Shown in pieces: positions 6,966 through 17,202 of a stretch of 44,314 bases of DNA. The translations under genes and the position numbers were made by a program. The first letter of the stretch is position 1; every line of letters starts with the position of its first letter. Under the pieces are notes generated by a model. It searched no databases. It saw nothing but the letters and a program-made list of their open reading frames with translations, and was not told the origin of the DNA. This stretch comes from a virus, in the IMG/VR virus record IMGVR_UViG_3300024313_000368, positions 1-44,314 of that record, one strand, 5' to 3'.

Positions 6966-7452
6966 ATATATTCCTTACTGGACTATTTTGCTCATATTCA
7001 ATTTGATCTTCAACAGCTTGCATTTCCCAAGCCAATCTAGCCTTATCGCCTATCAACCCATCCTTGGGACAGGGCGTCCCCGCGTTCATCATCGCGTCAA
7101 ACACTCTTTCATCTTGGCACATGACTGAAACAGCGGCGACCTTCATCCCCATGTCATACATGACCTTTGCATTTTTGAGCTTTTCGCAATTCATATCTCT
7201 GACTGTTCGACCAGCAGATATGCCTAATATTTGTGTTTGAACTGCCCCTGCTACACCTACAGTACATAAATCAGAATTACTTGCGCTTATTTGTGGTGTT
7301 ATCGCAGAAGGCGGTGGGCTATTGATAGTAGTTTCCATAGTACCATCTGATCTTACTGTGCTTTCAGATTTTATTGTATCATCATCTTCGGCCATTGCGG
7401 GGAGTGAAAAGAAAACAAACAACAGAACAATTTGAATAATCTTCATAATCAA
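6892..7452 (-). CDS. Exported protein with C-terminal membrane anchor, 186 aa
   Basis: The signal peptide covers residues 1-21 (MIMKIIQIVLLFVFFSLPAMA, cleaved before EDDD). A Thr/Ser-rich linker with SPPPSAITP leads to a domain containing four Cys (DLCTVG, MNCEKL, VMCQDE, TPCPKD) and the helix YDMGMKVAAVSVMCQDERVF. A hydrophobic C-terminus (IGLGVIISTLAFLLAM) would anchor it. It is the first of five consecutive exported proteins. The four-cysteine domain appears conserved in marine phages by my recollection, but no function is established. It overlaps the next gene by 74 bases. Confidence 0.65.
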   Translation of the reverse strand: MIMKIIQIVLLFVFFSLPAMAEDDDTIKSESTVRSDGTMETTINSPPPSAITPQISASNSDLCTVGVAGAVQTQILGISAGRTVRDMNCEKLKNAKVMYDMGMKVAAVSVMCQDERVFDAMMNAGTPCPKDGLIGDKARLAWEMQAVEDQIEYEQNSPVRNIFDGNTETKIGLGVIISTLAFLLAM

Positions 7453-7457
7453 TACCC

Positions 7458-7712
7458 TTAGAGCTTTGTTTTAATATCTGACCATACTGCTATTGCTACA
7501 AAACCTAATACTGCCAATGTTACCCACCTAACAATAGTTTTGCCAACTGAACTTTTAGTTGCTCTCCACCCTTCTAACAAGTCACGCAATTCTTTTACAT
7601 CATGAACGGCGTTTTCGTCATGCAAGCCAATCCGCGCCAAAGCGCGATCAGAACCTTTTTCTGCGGCTTCTAATATTAAGAGCTTTAACTCTGCTTTAGT
7701 AATGCCATGCAT
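7458..7712 (-). CDS. DUF6127-like small membrane protein, 84 aa
   Basis: The ATG at 7712 follows TGGGGGAAAA and is preferred to an upstream in-frame ATG at 7736 that overlaps the previous gene. The soluble part (LILEAAEKGSDRALARIGLH, then DVKELRDLLEGWRATK) and the C-terminal span (IVRWVTLAVLGFVAIAVW) match the pattern of DUF6127, a family found in GTA-like and alphaproteobacterial phage tail regions. Its function is unknown; a lysis or superinfection role is possible given the membrane segment. Confidence 0.7.
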   Translation of the reverse strand: MHGITKAELKLLILEAAEKGSDRALARIGLHDENAVHDVKELRDLLEGWRATKSSVGKTIVRWVTLAVLGFVAIAVWSDIKTKL

Positions 7713-7722
7713 TTTTCCCCCA

Positions 7723-8046
7723 TCAGATGATGTCATCTGTTATCTCTACATCAATAAATTGATTATTTGGAAAGGTTTCTATTTCTCCACCTGTGTATGT
7801 AACTTCAAATTCACACTCAAAAGAACCAATAGTATCAGTGTCTCCTGTAGCCCATTGATAATAAACAATCCCGTTTGCCGCGTTTGATATTGTAGCGGTA
7901 GCATCAATTTTAACTGTAGAACTTCCAATTGGACGCATGTGAAATCTCACCGATGTTGAGGTCAAATTAACCACAGCACCAGTTCCGTCTTTTAGTGTTA
8001 CCTGTAATGCAGGTGATGTATCATTTTGTTTTATAAAGAACGCCAT
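7723..8046 (-). CDS. BppU_N-like baseplate/tail structural protein, 107 aa
   Basis: The pattern FIKQNDTSPALQVTLKDGTG at the N-terminus, then TSVRFHMRP and GIVYYQWATGDTDTIGSF, matches the N-terminal domain of phage baseplate upper proteins (BppU_N): a small beta sandwich that anchors fibres or receptor-binding parts. It stands alone here, without a fibre fused to it. It lies between the long repeat protein and the exported-protein cluster. A virion role is likely from the domain; its partner is not visible. Confidence 0.75.
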   Translation of the reverse strand: MAFFIKQNDTSPALQVTLKDGTGAVVNLTSTSVRFHMRPIGSSTVKIDATATISNAANGIVYYQWATGDTDTIGSFECEFEVTYTGGEIETFPNNQFIDVEITDDII

Positions 8047-8064
8047 GTCTTTTCCTTACAACTT

Positions 8065-9348
8065 TTACGCGGCTATTTCAACGCTATTTGGTTTCTGAAC
8101 TGTTAATGTACCAGTGTTGGGGTCACTAACTACTAATTCTGCTAGACTTATACTCTCTAAACCTTCTTCTGCAATTCTGCCTAATGCCGCATTATATACT
8201 AGCGTTGGTATTGTGGGAGCTCCGCTTAAAATATTATTCGCATTGTATTCGTGACCTTGCACAAAGGTAATTTCTGGCAAAATAGGACGACCAGTAAGTA
8301 AACGATCATTCTCTAATTCATGCCCTTGGTTAAATGTAGCTTCATCAATAATGAAAGCTGAAGATAAAAGTTCATTCGTAGTAAATGTTTCTTCCTCTGA
8401 TGCAGAAACTTCTTCAACTATAGGGGGGGCGGTGTTTAAATTTGCAGTTGAGATAACATGGTCGCAAATCATCACACCCTCTGCAATATTAGGTGAAGAA
8501 CCCGTTATATCATCTCCAGAAAGAATGTTTTCTTCTGAAATATCGGCTTGATCAAGTATATATGCGCTTGAAACTAACGTAGTACCAGAAAGTGCATTTT
8601 CTTCGGTAATATCAGCATTGCCCAGAATTGGTTGCAAAGTTACTAGATTTGTTGTTTCTAAAGTTTCCTGCTCAAAAGCTGATGTATTAGGTACTGATGG
8701 ACTGCCTGTATTAATGTTCAAACCATCAAAATTATGACCTTGAATGATAGTAGAGCCAGAGATAGCCACGTTTCCAGTTTCTAAGTCTGAAGTTGAGAAT
8801 GTTTCATCTTCTGACATTGATTGCGCTGGTACAGAAGGAACTCCACTTAATAGCTCTCCAGATTGCACCGCATGCTCCTGAAGGATTGTAGCTGTAGCTA
8901 CTAATGGTGCGCTTGAAGAAAGATCACCCGTAGTAAATTTCTCACCTTCGCTAACAAATTGATCTGGAACATCGGGAGCGCCTGAAAGCAATTCACCAGT
9001 GTTAAATATATGCTCTTGAGCGATAGTCGTTAGTGATGGGATTGGCCTGTTAGAAACTAAATCAAATGCAGAGAAGGTTTCATCTTCAAACATTGTTGCA
9101 ATTTCAACATCAGGAGTTCCAGAAATCAGTTCATTGATTGATATTACATGAATTTGACCAAAAGATGTAGTTCCGACAGTCGGCAATCCTGAAGTAATAT
9201 TATTTGCGCCAAAATTATTGTCTTCAGTTATATCTGAATTACCAACAACAGGGGCAGATGTAGATATTCCAACAGCACTAAGTTCATATTTTTCTGTGCC
9301 AGCATCAGCAAAAGGCGAACTTGCAAAGGCACTAGCACCAAAAGACAT
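8065..9348 (-). CDS. Repeat-rich virion protein (about 17 tandem 23-residue repeats)
   Basis: After about 20 N-terminal residues the whole 427-residue chain consists of repeats of about 23 residues, with the core L-x-S/T-G-x-P-x-V/I and a second part that alternates between SEDETF-like and QGHEF-like forms (for example GELLSGAPDVPDQF and GELLSGVPSVPAQS). Such short regular repeats usually build a solenoid or an extended fibre. There is no signal peptide. A different closing domain follows from about residue 390. Its position between fibre-modifying genes and the BppU-like gene suggests a fibre or tail decoration. Repeat number probably varies between relatives. Confidence 0.7.
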   Translation of the reverse strand: MSFGASAFASSPFADAGTEKYELSAVGISTSAPVVGNSDITEDNNFGANNITSGLPTVGTTSFGQIHVISINELISGTPDVEIATMFEDETFSAFDLVSNRPIPSLTTIAQEHIFNTGELLSGAPDVPDQFVSEGEKFTTGDLSSSAPLVATATILQEHAVQSGELLSGVPSVPAQSMSEDETFSTSDLETGNVAISGSTIIQGHNFDGLNINTGSPSVPNTSAFEQETLETTNLVTLQPILGNADITEENALSGTTLVSSAYILDQADISEENILSGDDITGSSPNIAEGVMICDHVISTANLNTAPPIVEEVSASEEETFTTNELLSSAFIIDEATFNQGHELENDRLLTGRPILPEITFVQGHEYNANNILSGAPTIPTLVYNAALGRIAEEGLESISLAELVVSDPNTGTLTVQKPNSVEIAA

Positions 9349-9361
9349 TATAAAACTCCTG

Positions 9362-9907
9362 TTAAATTATACCATATATATCATCTTTTTCCGTCCAGAC
9401 CAAATAACCATTTTCTTCTAGCTTTGAGCATAAAAGAATATCATCAACGTGCTTGTGCTCAATCTTAATAAATCTTGGTTTTGTTCGAAAAGAATAATTC
9501 ATAATAATGTTAAGTTCATGGCCTTCTGTATCTATTTTCAGAAAATCGACATAATCCACAAGGGACATAACATAGTCTAGGGTAGAACAACCAACAGTAA
9601 TCTTTTCTTCAAAGTCACCTTTTCTATCAGGGTGTTCACTTAATTTGTATCCAATGTGGTTTTCAGAAATAATATGAGAACAACCAGTGAGCCAACCTTC
9701 ATCACGCGCTACAGCCATTTCTAAAGCGCCATTATTGTCTGATACAGCGTGATTTCTTACCTCAACATCGTATCCTTCATACTGTTTTTTTACCCTCTCA
9801 TAAAGATATGGTACTGGCTCAATGCAAATTCCTTTCCAACCTGACTTCGCAAGAGGAAGGCATGTATTGAAGTCAGCTGAACCAATCTCAACGAATGTTT
9901 TAACCAT
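9362..9907 (-). CDS. FkbM-family SAM-dependent methyltransferase
   Basis: FVEIGSADFNTCLPLAKSGW is the SAM-binding motif I, CIEPVPYLYERVK the acidic post-I motif, and VDFLKIDTEGHELNII the DTEGHE signature that identifies FkbM-type enzymes. These usually O-methylate sugars or other hydroxyl groups. The length (181 residues) is that of a single-domain member. Its start overlaps the end of the collagen-modifying enzyme gene by 8 bases, so the two are translated together. I infer that it may cap the sugar placed on the collagen-like fibre. Confidence 0.85.
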   Translation of the reverse strand: MVKTFVEIGSADFNTCLPLAKSGWKGICIEPVPYLYERVKKQYEGYDVEVRNHAVSDNNGALEMAVARDEGWLTGCSHIISENHIGYKLSEHPDRKGDFEEKITVGCSTLDYVMSLVDYVDFLKIDTEGHELNIIMNYSFRTKPRFIKIEHKHVDDILLCSKLEENGYLVWTEKDDIYGII

Positions 9908-11690
9908 TTACGTCACCACTATAACGGCTTGTCCACATAGTTAGGCTATATTTTACACCAGATTTTAACTCATTTACATAATGACCATGTGTAACTTGTG
10001 CTGGGAATAAAATACACTGACCATTTTTTACGTTAATATTTGAAAAATCCTGTCTTGGGAAAATTAGTTCTGCGCCTTCATAGTAGCTATTAAGCTTAAC
10101 ACTACCAGTTACCAAAGATGCATCTGTATGCAATGCTAGAGAAGTTTGCGTGTCTGTTGTATATCTCATAGTAAAAGCATCTCTAAGGCCGTAATGTTCC
10201 ATTGGTGGCCAATACTTTTCAGAAATTTTGCCTAATTTTTCATGCCAAAGCCTTTCGTACTCATGCCATAGACCCAATTCTTTAAGTCTTATTTCTTGCG
10301 CTGGAAATTTATCGCCATCCATAGAACCCCAATTTCCAAGGCTTTCGGATTTATCTATTAAGAATTTACATTGATTTTCAGTTAAAAAATCTGTTACCAA
10401 TATATCTTGAGCAACTTCTTTATAATCTAAAGTCAAATAATATGGGCTTACAACTTCTGCCTCTATTTTTGTAAATCCAAATTTGCTTGCCATTTCTACA
10501 AAAAAATCTTTAGCCGAAACTCCACCATTGCCATGATATATACATCCACAACATTTTGTTAGGTCGTTCCATAGCTGTCCTTTAACAACTTTAATCTCAG
10601 GCTCATGGTTCTGAAAAATATATGCTTCATAATCAAGTTTTACTGTAAAATCAAAACCACCTTTAAGATATTGCAAATATCTTCTTTGGCAAAAAAGCTG
10701 GTCGTCACCGTAGCTATTTCCATCGCCTACAGAGCTAGAAACAAACTTGTGAATTGCACTAGCCTTACCGATATACAAACCGCTGTTTAGGTATTTATAT
10801 TTTGTACCAGTATCAGGAAACAAGTGTTCATCATGTTCTTTAGGCCAGCAATCGCTTTCTGCCCCAAAAACAATATCGGCGTCTATTTGAAAGTAGCGTT
10901 CAAGAATAGTTTCTGGGCTGTCCGCAAGAAATGTATCATACCCGTCCATGAAAAGTATGATGGTATCGTCTGGGACAGTTGACAGATATTCGTTAATCAA
11001 TTGTATTTTTGGCATACCGGCCAAGCCCGTCATTTCATCTCGCCAAGGGTGATCTTTCCCAAGGTTTACTACCTTTACGCCGTATTTTTCCGCAGATTGC
11101 TCTAAAGCCCACATTTTTGAGTGTTCGGTTGCTACAGTAACAATTCGAAAGTCTTTTTTATTATTTTGCGTCATGTTATCCTCCTCTATAGTTGATGGTC
11201 TTTGTGACCTTGGTATTTGTTTAACAATTTCTGGACGATAAAAATAGTTAAAACTGCCTTTCAACTTTAAGGGCAACCACTCATCTGCTGGTATAATCGC
11301 ATTAGAAAAGCCATTTATAAGCTCTAATGCGGTTGTTGGAGTTATGGCATAAGCATGAGCATTGTACCAATACCCCAGAGTATTCTCTCTATAGCCTAGC
11401 CAAACGCTATGGTGAGATTTTAAAATTCCTTCAATTTCGGAGACATCAAAACTAGAGAATACTGCGTCTTCTTCCAAAATTATTCCAGAAACGCCAGATT
11501 TTGCAATTTTCTGCCAGACGCGTAAATGGCTCACAGAGCAACCGAACTCTGCTTTAAGCAACCTTCGGTTATGTATTGGGTCTAACCAAGCTCTATCGGG
11601 CTTACAGCCGGTTTCAGCCTCTAAATCTTCCCAACTTTTCCCCCTTGCGTCAAAAGCATCGCAATAAAGGGAAATTTGGTAGACTTTCAT
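9900..11690 (-). CDS. Three-domain collagen-modifying enzyme: GT25 + PLOD-like glycosyltransferase + 2OG-Fe(II) lysyl hydroxylase
   Basis: Residues 1-165 are a glycosyltransferase family 25 domain (AEFGCSVSHLRVWQ; acidic motif ILEEDA at 71-76). Residues 180-400 closely follow the glycosyltransferase domain of procollagen lysyl hydroxylase LH3: MDGYD at 248-252, FGAESDCWP near 275, YLNSGLYIG near 300, GDDQLF at 328-333 and IYHGNG ending at 389, keeping the metal-binding Asp residues and the His. Residues 430-590 are a 2-oxoglutarate/Fe(II) oxygenase with H521-x-D523 and a distal His at 568 or 570; the 2OG anchor looks like K580 rather than Arg. The predicted reactions are hydroxylation of collagen lysines followed by sugar transfer. 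The collagen-like fibre gene lies nearby in the same operon. There is no signal peptide. Confidence 0.88.
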   Translation of the reverse strand: MKVYQISLYCDAFDARGKSWEDLEAETGCKPDRAWLDPIHNRRLLKAEFGCSVSHLRVWQKIAKSGVSGIILEEDAVFSSFDVSEIEGILKSHHSVWLGYRENTLGYWYNAHAYAITPTTALELINGFSNAIIPADEWLPLKLKGSFNYFYRPEIVKQIPRSQRPSTIEEDNMTQNNKKDFRIVTVATEHSKMWALEQSAEKYGVKVVNLGKDHPWRDEMTGLAGMPKIQLINEYLSTVPDDTIILFMDGYDTFLADSPETILERYFQIDADIVFGAESDCWPKEHDEHLFPDTGTKYKYLNSGLYIGKASAIHKFVSSSVGDGNSYGDDQLFCQRRYLQYLKGGFDFTVKLDYEAYIFQNHEPEIKVVKGQLWNDLTKCCGCIYHGNGGVSAKDFFVEMASKFGFTKIEAEVVSPYYLTLDYKEVAQDILVTDFLTENQCKFLIDKSESLGNWGSMDGDKFPAQEIRLKELGLWHEYERLWHEKLGKISEKYWPPMEHYGLRDAFTMRYTTDTQTSLALHTDASLVTGSVKLNSYYEGAELIFPRQDFSNINVKNGQCILFPAQVTHGHYVNELKSGVKYSLTMWTSRYSGDVNG

Positions 11691-11693
11691 AGT

Positions 11694-12050
11694 TTATTCT
11701 ATAACAACATTCGGAATAGGCTGTATTGCAATTAATTCATCAACTGTAGAAGCCGCATCTATAGAAGATAATGCTGGTGAATTTCTTAGCGCTTGCTTAT
11801 CAGCAATTATTTGTGTTGTATCAGCACCCGTTTCAAGAGCCTTCATATAAGCTGTGTCTAAATCTGCTAATGGCTTTACTCTAGCTTGACGTATTTTATC
11901 ACGCCAAATATCTTTAGCTTTATCCATGTTTACAGATATAATACCTGTATCTGAGTTTGCTTCCCAACCTTCACGGAATGTACGTTCTGCTGGTATTTCA
12001 TATTTTGCGCTGTTGTATTCTGTTGCGCCAATCTTTATAAATATAGACAT
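11694..12050 (-). CDS. Tail-fibre-associated protein, DUF4376-like, 118 aa
   Basis: The C-terminal 70 residues contain AKDIWRDKIRQARVKPLADL and IADKQALRNSPALSSID followed by STVDELIAI. This helical pattern is found in small proteins encoded next to tail fibres and likened to DUF4376/fibre-assembly proteins. The N-terminal 45 residues are beta-rich (FIKIGATEYNSAKYEIP). It sits among fibre genes. A chaperone role in fibre assembly is plausible but unproved. Confidence 0.6.
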   Translation of the reverse strand: MSIFIKIGATEYNSAKYEIPAERTFREGWEANSDTGIISVNMDKAKDIWRDKIRQARVKPLADLDTAYMKALETGADTTQIIADKQALRNSPALSSIDAASTVDELIAIQPIPNVVIE

Positions 12051-12055
12051 TTATT

Positions 12056-12403
12056 TCACCTTGCTACGATTGCAGAAACTATTGATGCGTCTTGAATAGT
12101 ATTAGACCCAGCACATTGAAGGACAAACGAACCTGTCGCTGTGGAATTAATATTTGCGCTTTGATTACCACCACTTGTTGGTGTGACGTCACTACAAGAT
12201 GCTGCTGTCGCATAATTGGCATCAGTCTGTGCGTTTGAAAAAGTTACTGTGCATTTACCTGTTCCAGTATCTGTAATACTGCTGAAATTAGCATCGGCAC
12301 GAATAGATACACTTCCAGTACCTTTGTAGTTTATCCAAGCCTTGTTAGGATAAAGCTCAACACCAGCTGTAGTTTGTAGACTATTTACTTTTATTGTACT
12401 CAT
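12056..12403 (-). CDS. Tail-fibre tip module protein, 115 aa
   Basis: The ATG at 12403 follows GGGAG and overlaps the previous stop (ATGA), so it is preferred to an in-frame start at 12418. After a short STIKVNSLQTTAGVELYP lead, the chain contains KAWINYKGTGSVSIRADANF and DTGTGKCTVTF, a module common at the ends of marine phage fibres. The 233-residue protein at 16500-17201 carries a related module (KAYANFNGMG, then NNTGDYTVTF), so the two are partial paralogues. It has three Cys, unusual for a fibre tip. Confidence 0.65.
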   Translation of the reverse strand: MSTIKVNSLQTTAGVELYPNKAWINYKGTGSVSIRADANFSSITDTGTGKCTVTFSNAQTDANYATAASCSDVTPTSGGNQSANINSTATGSFVLQCAGSNTIQDASIVSAIVAR

Positions 12404-12792
12404 TGTGCCATCTCCCATGCGTTTCTAAACTGCCTATCGATAGGGACTTGTTCTGTTTTAATAATCTTAAACATGGGTCTGTTATATTCGAAAGCCCACA
12501 CTCTTCTAGGTATGTCTTTCATAACTAAATACTCCATAGCTTCCTCTTCGGTTAACTTACCTACTCTTGGTAAAGTAAATTGCTTTTCCCATTTACTAAG
12601 ATCATGCTTAAAATTATCATGCCTACCTTCATCAATAGCTTTTTGTTCGTCATCCTGTAGTTCCCAATAAACAGATATAGGTGGTAGCTTTCCTGACATA
12701 GCATCAGCTATCCAGTTGTCACTAGGAACAAGAACCATAGCTGGTTGCTCTGGATAATCAGGGTCTTCATATATTACTCTATAATTACTCAT
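12400..12792 (-). CDS. Hypothetical fibre-region protein, 130 aa
   Basis: It is a soluble protein with many aromatic and acidic residues (DPDYPEQPAMVLVPSDNWI, PRRVWAFEYNRPMFKIIKTE). It has no signal peptide or repeats, and no domain is recognised. It is coupled by ATGA to the fibre-tip gene downstream and follows the tail assembly chaperone-like gene, so a role in fibre assembly or as a small virion protein is likely by context only. Confidence 0.6.
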   Translation of the reverse strand: MSNYRVIYEDPDYPEQPAMVLVPSDNWIADAMSGKLPPISVYWELQDDEQKAIDEGRHDNFKHDLSKWEKQFTLPRVGKLTEEEAMEYLVMKDIPRRVWAFEYNRPMFKIIKTEQVPIDRQFRNAWEMAQ

Positions 12793-12807
12793 AAGTATTT
12801 CGTATCT

Positions 12808-13230
12808 TTATGTTGGCTTTGTAGGCCATGTAACTGTATTAGGGAACCCAGCTTGATCTGTTAGGTTAAGTAAGTCAGTTCGGTACTGTGTCCACTCCGC
12901 TTGTTTATCTTCTGTAAGATCAGCCCAGCGTAGAGGATTAGTTACTATAGGGTCTACTTCTTGTGATAATATTTCATTTCGTTCATATCTTAGAGATAAT
13001 GATAAACTCTCATCTAACTCTTCTTGAGTAGGTGCTACATATACCGCATAGTTTGAGCCAATAAGTTCAAGTAATACACTATTATCCACAGTCATATCTG
13101 TATCATCAGGGTTTAATGTATATGGTATCCAATCATATTGTGGATGTTTAATTTCTACATCAAATAAGGTGTTATCTGAGTTTAGAGATTTTGCGTTACG
13201 CACTTGTGTTATTATTACTTGATCGGTCAT
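12808..13230 (-). CDS. Phage tail assembly chaperone-like protein (Phage_tail_APC pattern), 140 aa
   Basis: The C-terminal half has LRYERNEILSQEVDPIV, LRWADLTEDKQAEWTQYR, and a closing FPNTVTWPTKPT. The R-x-x-RN...D...W-x-x-YR...P...WP-x-x-P order is the signature of Phage_tail_APC proteins, found beside tail fibre genes and thought to aid fibre assembly. The N-terminal half is beta-rich with HPQYDWIPYTLNPDD. There is good ribosome-site spacing. The assignment rests on the C-terminal pattern. Confidence 0.7.
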   Translation of the reverse strand: MTDQVIITQVRNAKSLNSDNTLFDVEIKHPQYDWIPYTLNPDDTDMTVDNSVLLELIGSNYAVYVAPTQEELDESLSLSLRYERNEILSQEVDPIVTNPLRWADLTEDKQAEWTQYRTDLLNLTDQAGFPNTVTWPTKPT

Positions 13231-13252
13231 AAACGCCTCCTATTTTTTGTTG

Positions 13253-13645
13253 TTAAGATATTCTACACCACAAAGTACCAGCATAGTGTGTATCAGCCGC
13301 ATTAGCCTGTCCGCACATATTTCTCCAAGTACCTGACAAGCCTTGTGTTGCAAACCTATAATAATAATGTCTGTCTTTAGCGGGTAGTCGATAGGTAGTT
13401 CCTGTGTTGTCTTGTCCTATAGTACTTCCTGCAACAGTAGCTCCAGCCGCATAGCCAATATTCCATGATGTAGCATTAGACCCACCCATACTATAAGTAC
13501 CTACAGTATTTCGATCCGTAGAAACACCGCCTAGAGTTGTAGTTGTATTAGGTAAAGTTACAGTTATATCAGAACTTAAGTTGGGAGATACTAAAGTAAC
13601 TGATCCACTTCCACTTGTATTACCTTGTAATTTTACTGTTGACAT
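13253..13645 (-). CDS. Tail-fibre tip/structural protein, 130 aa
   Basis: The start at 13645 lies directly after the stop of the collagen-like gene with GGTGGTG upstream; an earlier in-frame start at 13675 would overlap that gene. The N-terminus STVKLQGNTSGSGSVTLVSP followed by SDITVTLPNTTTTLGG is a familiar lead of marine phage tail fibre proteins. The C-terminal part is aromatic (DRHYYYRFATQGLSGTWRN) with two Cys. It probably forms or caps the distal end of a fibre, perhaps the collagen-like one encoded just upstream. Confidence 0.65.
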   Translation of the reverse strand: MSTVKLQGNTSGSGSVTLVSPNLSSDITVTLPNTTTTLGGVSTDRNTVGTYSMGGSNATSWNIGYAAGATVAGSTIGQDNTGTTYRLPAKDRHYYYRFATQGLSGTWRNMCGQANAADTHYAGTLWCRIS

Positions 13646-13646
13646 A

Positions 13647-15965
<2,319 letters not shown>

Positions 15966-15967
15966 AG

Positions 15968-16007
15968 GCAAAACTCCTAATTAATATGCAAAACTCCTAA
16001 TTAATAT
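15968..16007. repeat. Perfect 20-bp tandem duplication carrying the ribosome site
   Basis: GCAAAACTCCTAATTAATAT occurs twice head to tail (15968-15987 and 15988-16007). On the - strand each copy holds TTAGGAG, so the collagen-like gene has two ribosome sites in a row, the nearer one being used. The repeat fills the gap up to the stop codon of the upstream gene and is probably a recent slippage event. Confidence 0.9.
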
Positions 16008-16378
16008 TACGCTGGGTCAGGGATACCAATATCAAATGAAGCCAAAGTAAATGTGTTGCCGCTTGTTACAGACTGAGAAGCCGTTAAAGCCGCTGTTGCC
16101 AATAAACGTGAGTTTGTTGTGTCCACAATTGCGTAGTGTGTAGCTGTCCCAGTTCCAGTAATTGAACCATCAGAAACTGCGGCTACAGTAACTTTTCTAC
16201 CACCGCCAGTACGATCAGATGGTGCGGCTATTGAAAGGCTTGTTGAGTTACCCAAGGCATAAGTTGCATTCGCCTCAGTAAAAGTAGTTGCTTCCTGAGA
16301 AGTAACCAGAACTTTGTTTGCTTCTGTGTCTAGTGCTGAAAGTCCTGCATCAAAGACGCGATCTCCGAGTGTTGCCAT
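16007..16378 (-). CDS. Small virion structural protein, 123 aa
   Basis: The sequence (LGDRVFDAGLSALDTEANKV; QEATTFTEANATYALGN; GGGRKVTVAAVSDGSITGTG) has the pattern of a small beta-rich protein seen near tail fibre genes of marine siphoviruses and podoviruses, in which an RVxDxGLxxLxT lead is followed by a yALG segment. AGGAGGCCACA precedes the ATG. It has no Cys, membrane segment or signal. A decoration or neck role is possible; I cannot choose between them. Confidence 0.65.
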   Translation of the reverse strand: MATLGDRVFDAGLSALDTEANKVLVTSQEATTFTEANATYALGNSTSLSIAAPSDRTGGGRKVTVAAVSDGSITGTGTATHYAIVDTTNSRLLATAALTASQSVTSGNTFTLASFDIGIPDPA

Positions 16379-16499
16379 TGTGGCCTCCTATAAAACATTG
16401 CATATGCATGGCTACAATACACGATATTCAAAATTTATGCTAGTTAGGATTTTATTTACCCCATGCGATGTAATTTTGATACATTGTGCCATTTATTGC
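16379..16499. other. Intergenic gap inside the fibre operon
   Basis: These 121 bp hold no frame of useful length. The end nearest the 16007-16378 gene contains its ribosome site. I see no convincing terminator hairpin; a leftward promoter may exist, but no clear -35/-10 pair can be chosen by eye. Confidence 0.4.
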
Positions 16500-17201
16500 C
16501 TATCTAAGAAAAGCTATATTAACATAATCTGTTTGTGATCTTCCAAGGTTTCCGTGGTTAGTTACTGTAAATCTACAAGTAGTTTGGGTTAACGTATAAC
16601 TTTCTAAGGAAGCCCTATTGTCAAATCTTGGGTGTCCAGCAGTACCTAGTAAAACATAGTTTGCATCAGGCATTAGATTAGTAGTAAAAGTAACAGTGTA
16701 GTCACCAGTATTATTTCTTGCGATAGCAGATATACCTACTGAGTGTCTAATAGTAGGTGTACCTGCTCCAGTTCCCATGCCATTAAAGTTAGCATATGCT
16801 TTTATAGGACTAACAACAGTAAAGGTATCAAAAGCACCTTTAAGGTTAGTTGGTGATATTAAACTCTCAGTTGTTCCTGTGCCAGCATTCCAAGCGCTTT
16901 GTAGCTGTCCACCAAGCAGTCCAGTTTCAGCTCCAGATGTATTAACAAGTTTGGTATCATCTAATACTGCATATACGCTGTTACTCTGATCAACGTAGGC
17001 TACGTTAATCCATGCAGTATTATTCTCATTGCGTATTTTTAAAAGGTTAGTGTCTGTTTCATACCACCACATATTAGCGTAAGTTGTACTAGGTGCGCTA
17101 TCTCCACTATTATTTGATGCTAACGCCTGTAGACCAGCATTTATATCAAGCCTTGCTGAATTTGCGGTTTGATTGGCAATTACAAAATCATGTTGTGACA
17201 T
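16500..17201 (-). CDS. Tail fibre protein, 233 aa
   Basis: The ATG at 17201 has GTGGAG upstream and follows the stop of the large tip protein directly. The lead SQHDFVIANQTANSARLDIN, then YANMWWYETDTNLLKIRNEN, is a standard N-terminal attachment region of marine phage fibres. The C-terminal part (KAYANFNGMGTGAG; NNTGDYTVTFTTNLMPDANY) is the tip module shared with the protein at 12056-12403. The order (tip protein first, then this) suggests it attaches to the tail tip. A 121-bp gap without a gene follows. Confidence 0.75.
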   Translation of the reverse strand: MSQHDFVIANQTANSARLDINAGLQALASNNSGDSAPSTTYANMWWYETDTNLLKIRNENNTAWINVAYVDQSNSVYAVLDDTKLVNTSGAETGLLGGQLQSAWNAGTGTTESLISPTNLKGAFDTFTVVSPIKAYANFNGMGTGAGTPTIRHSVGISAIARNNTGDYTVTFTTNLMPDANYVLLGTAGHPRFDNRASLESYTLTQTTCRFTVTNHGNLGRSQTDYVNIAFLR

Positions 17202-17202
17202 A

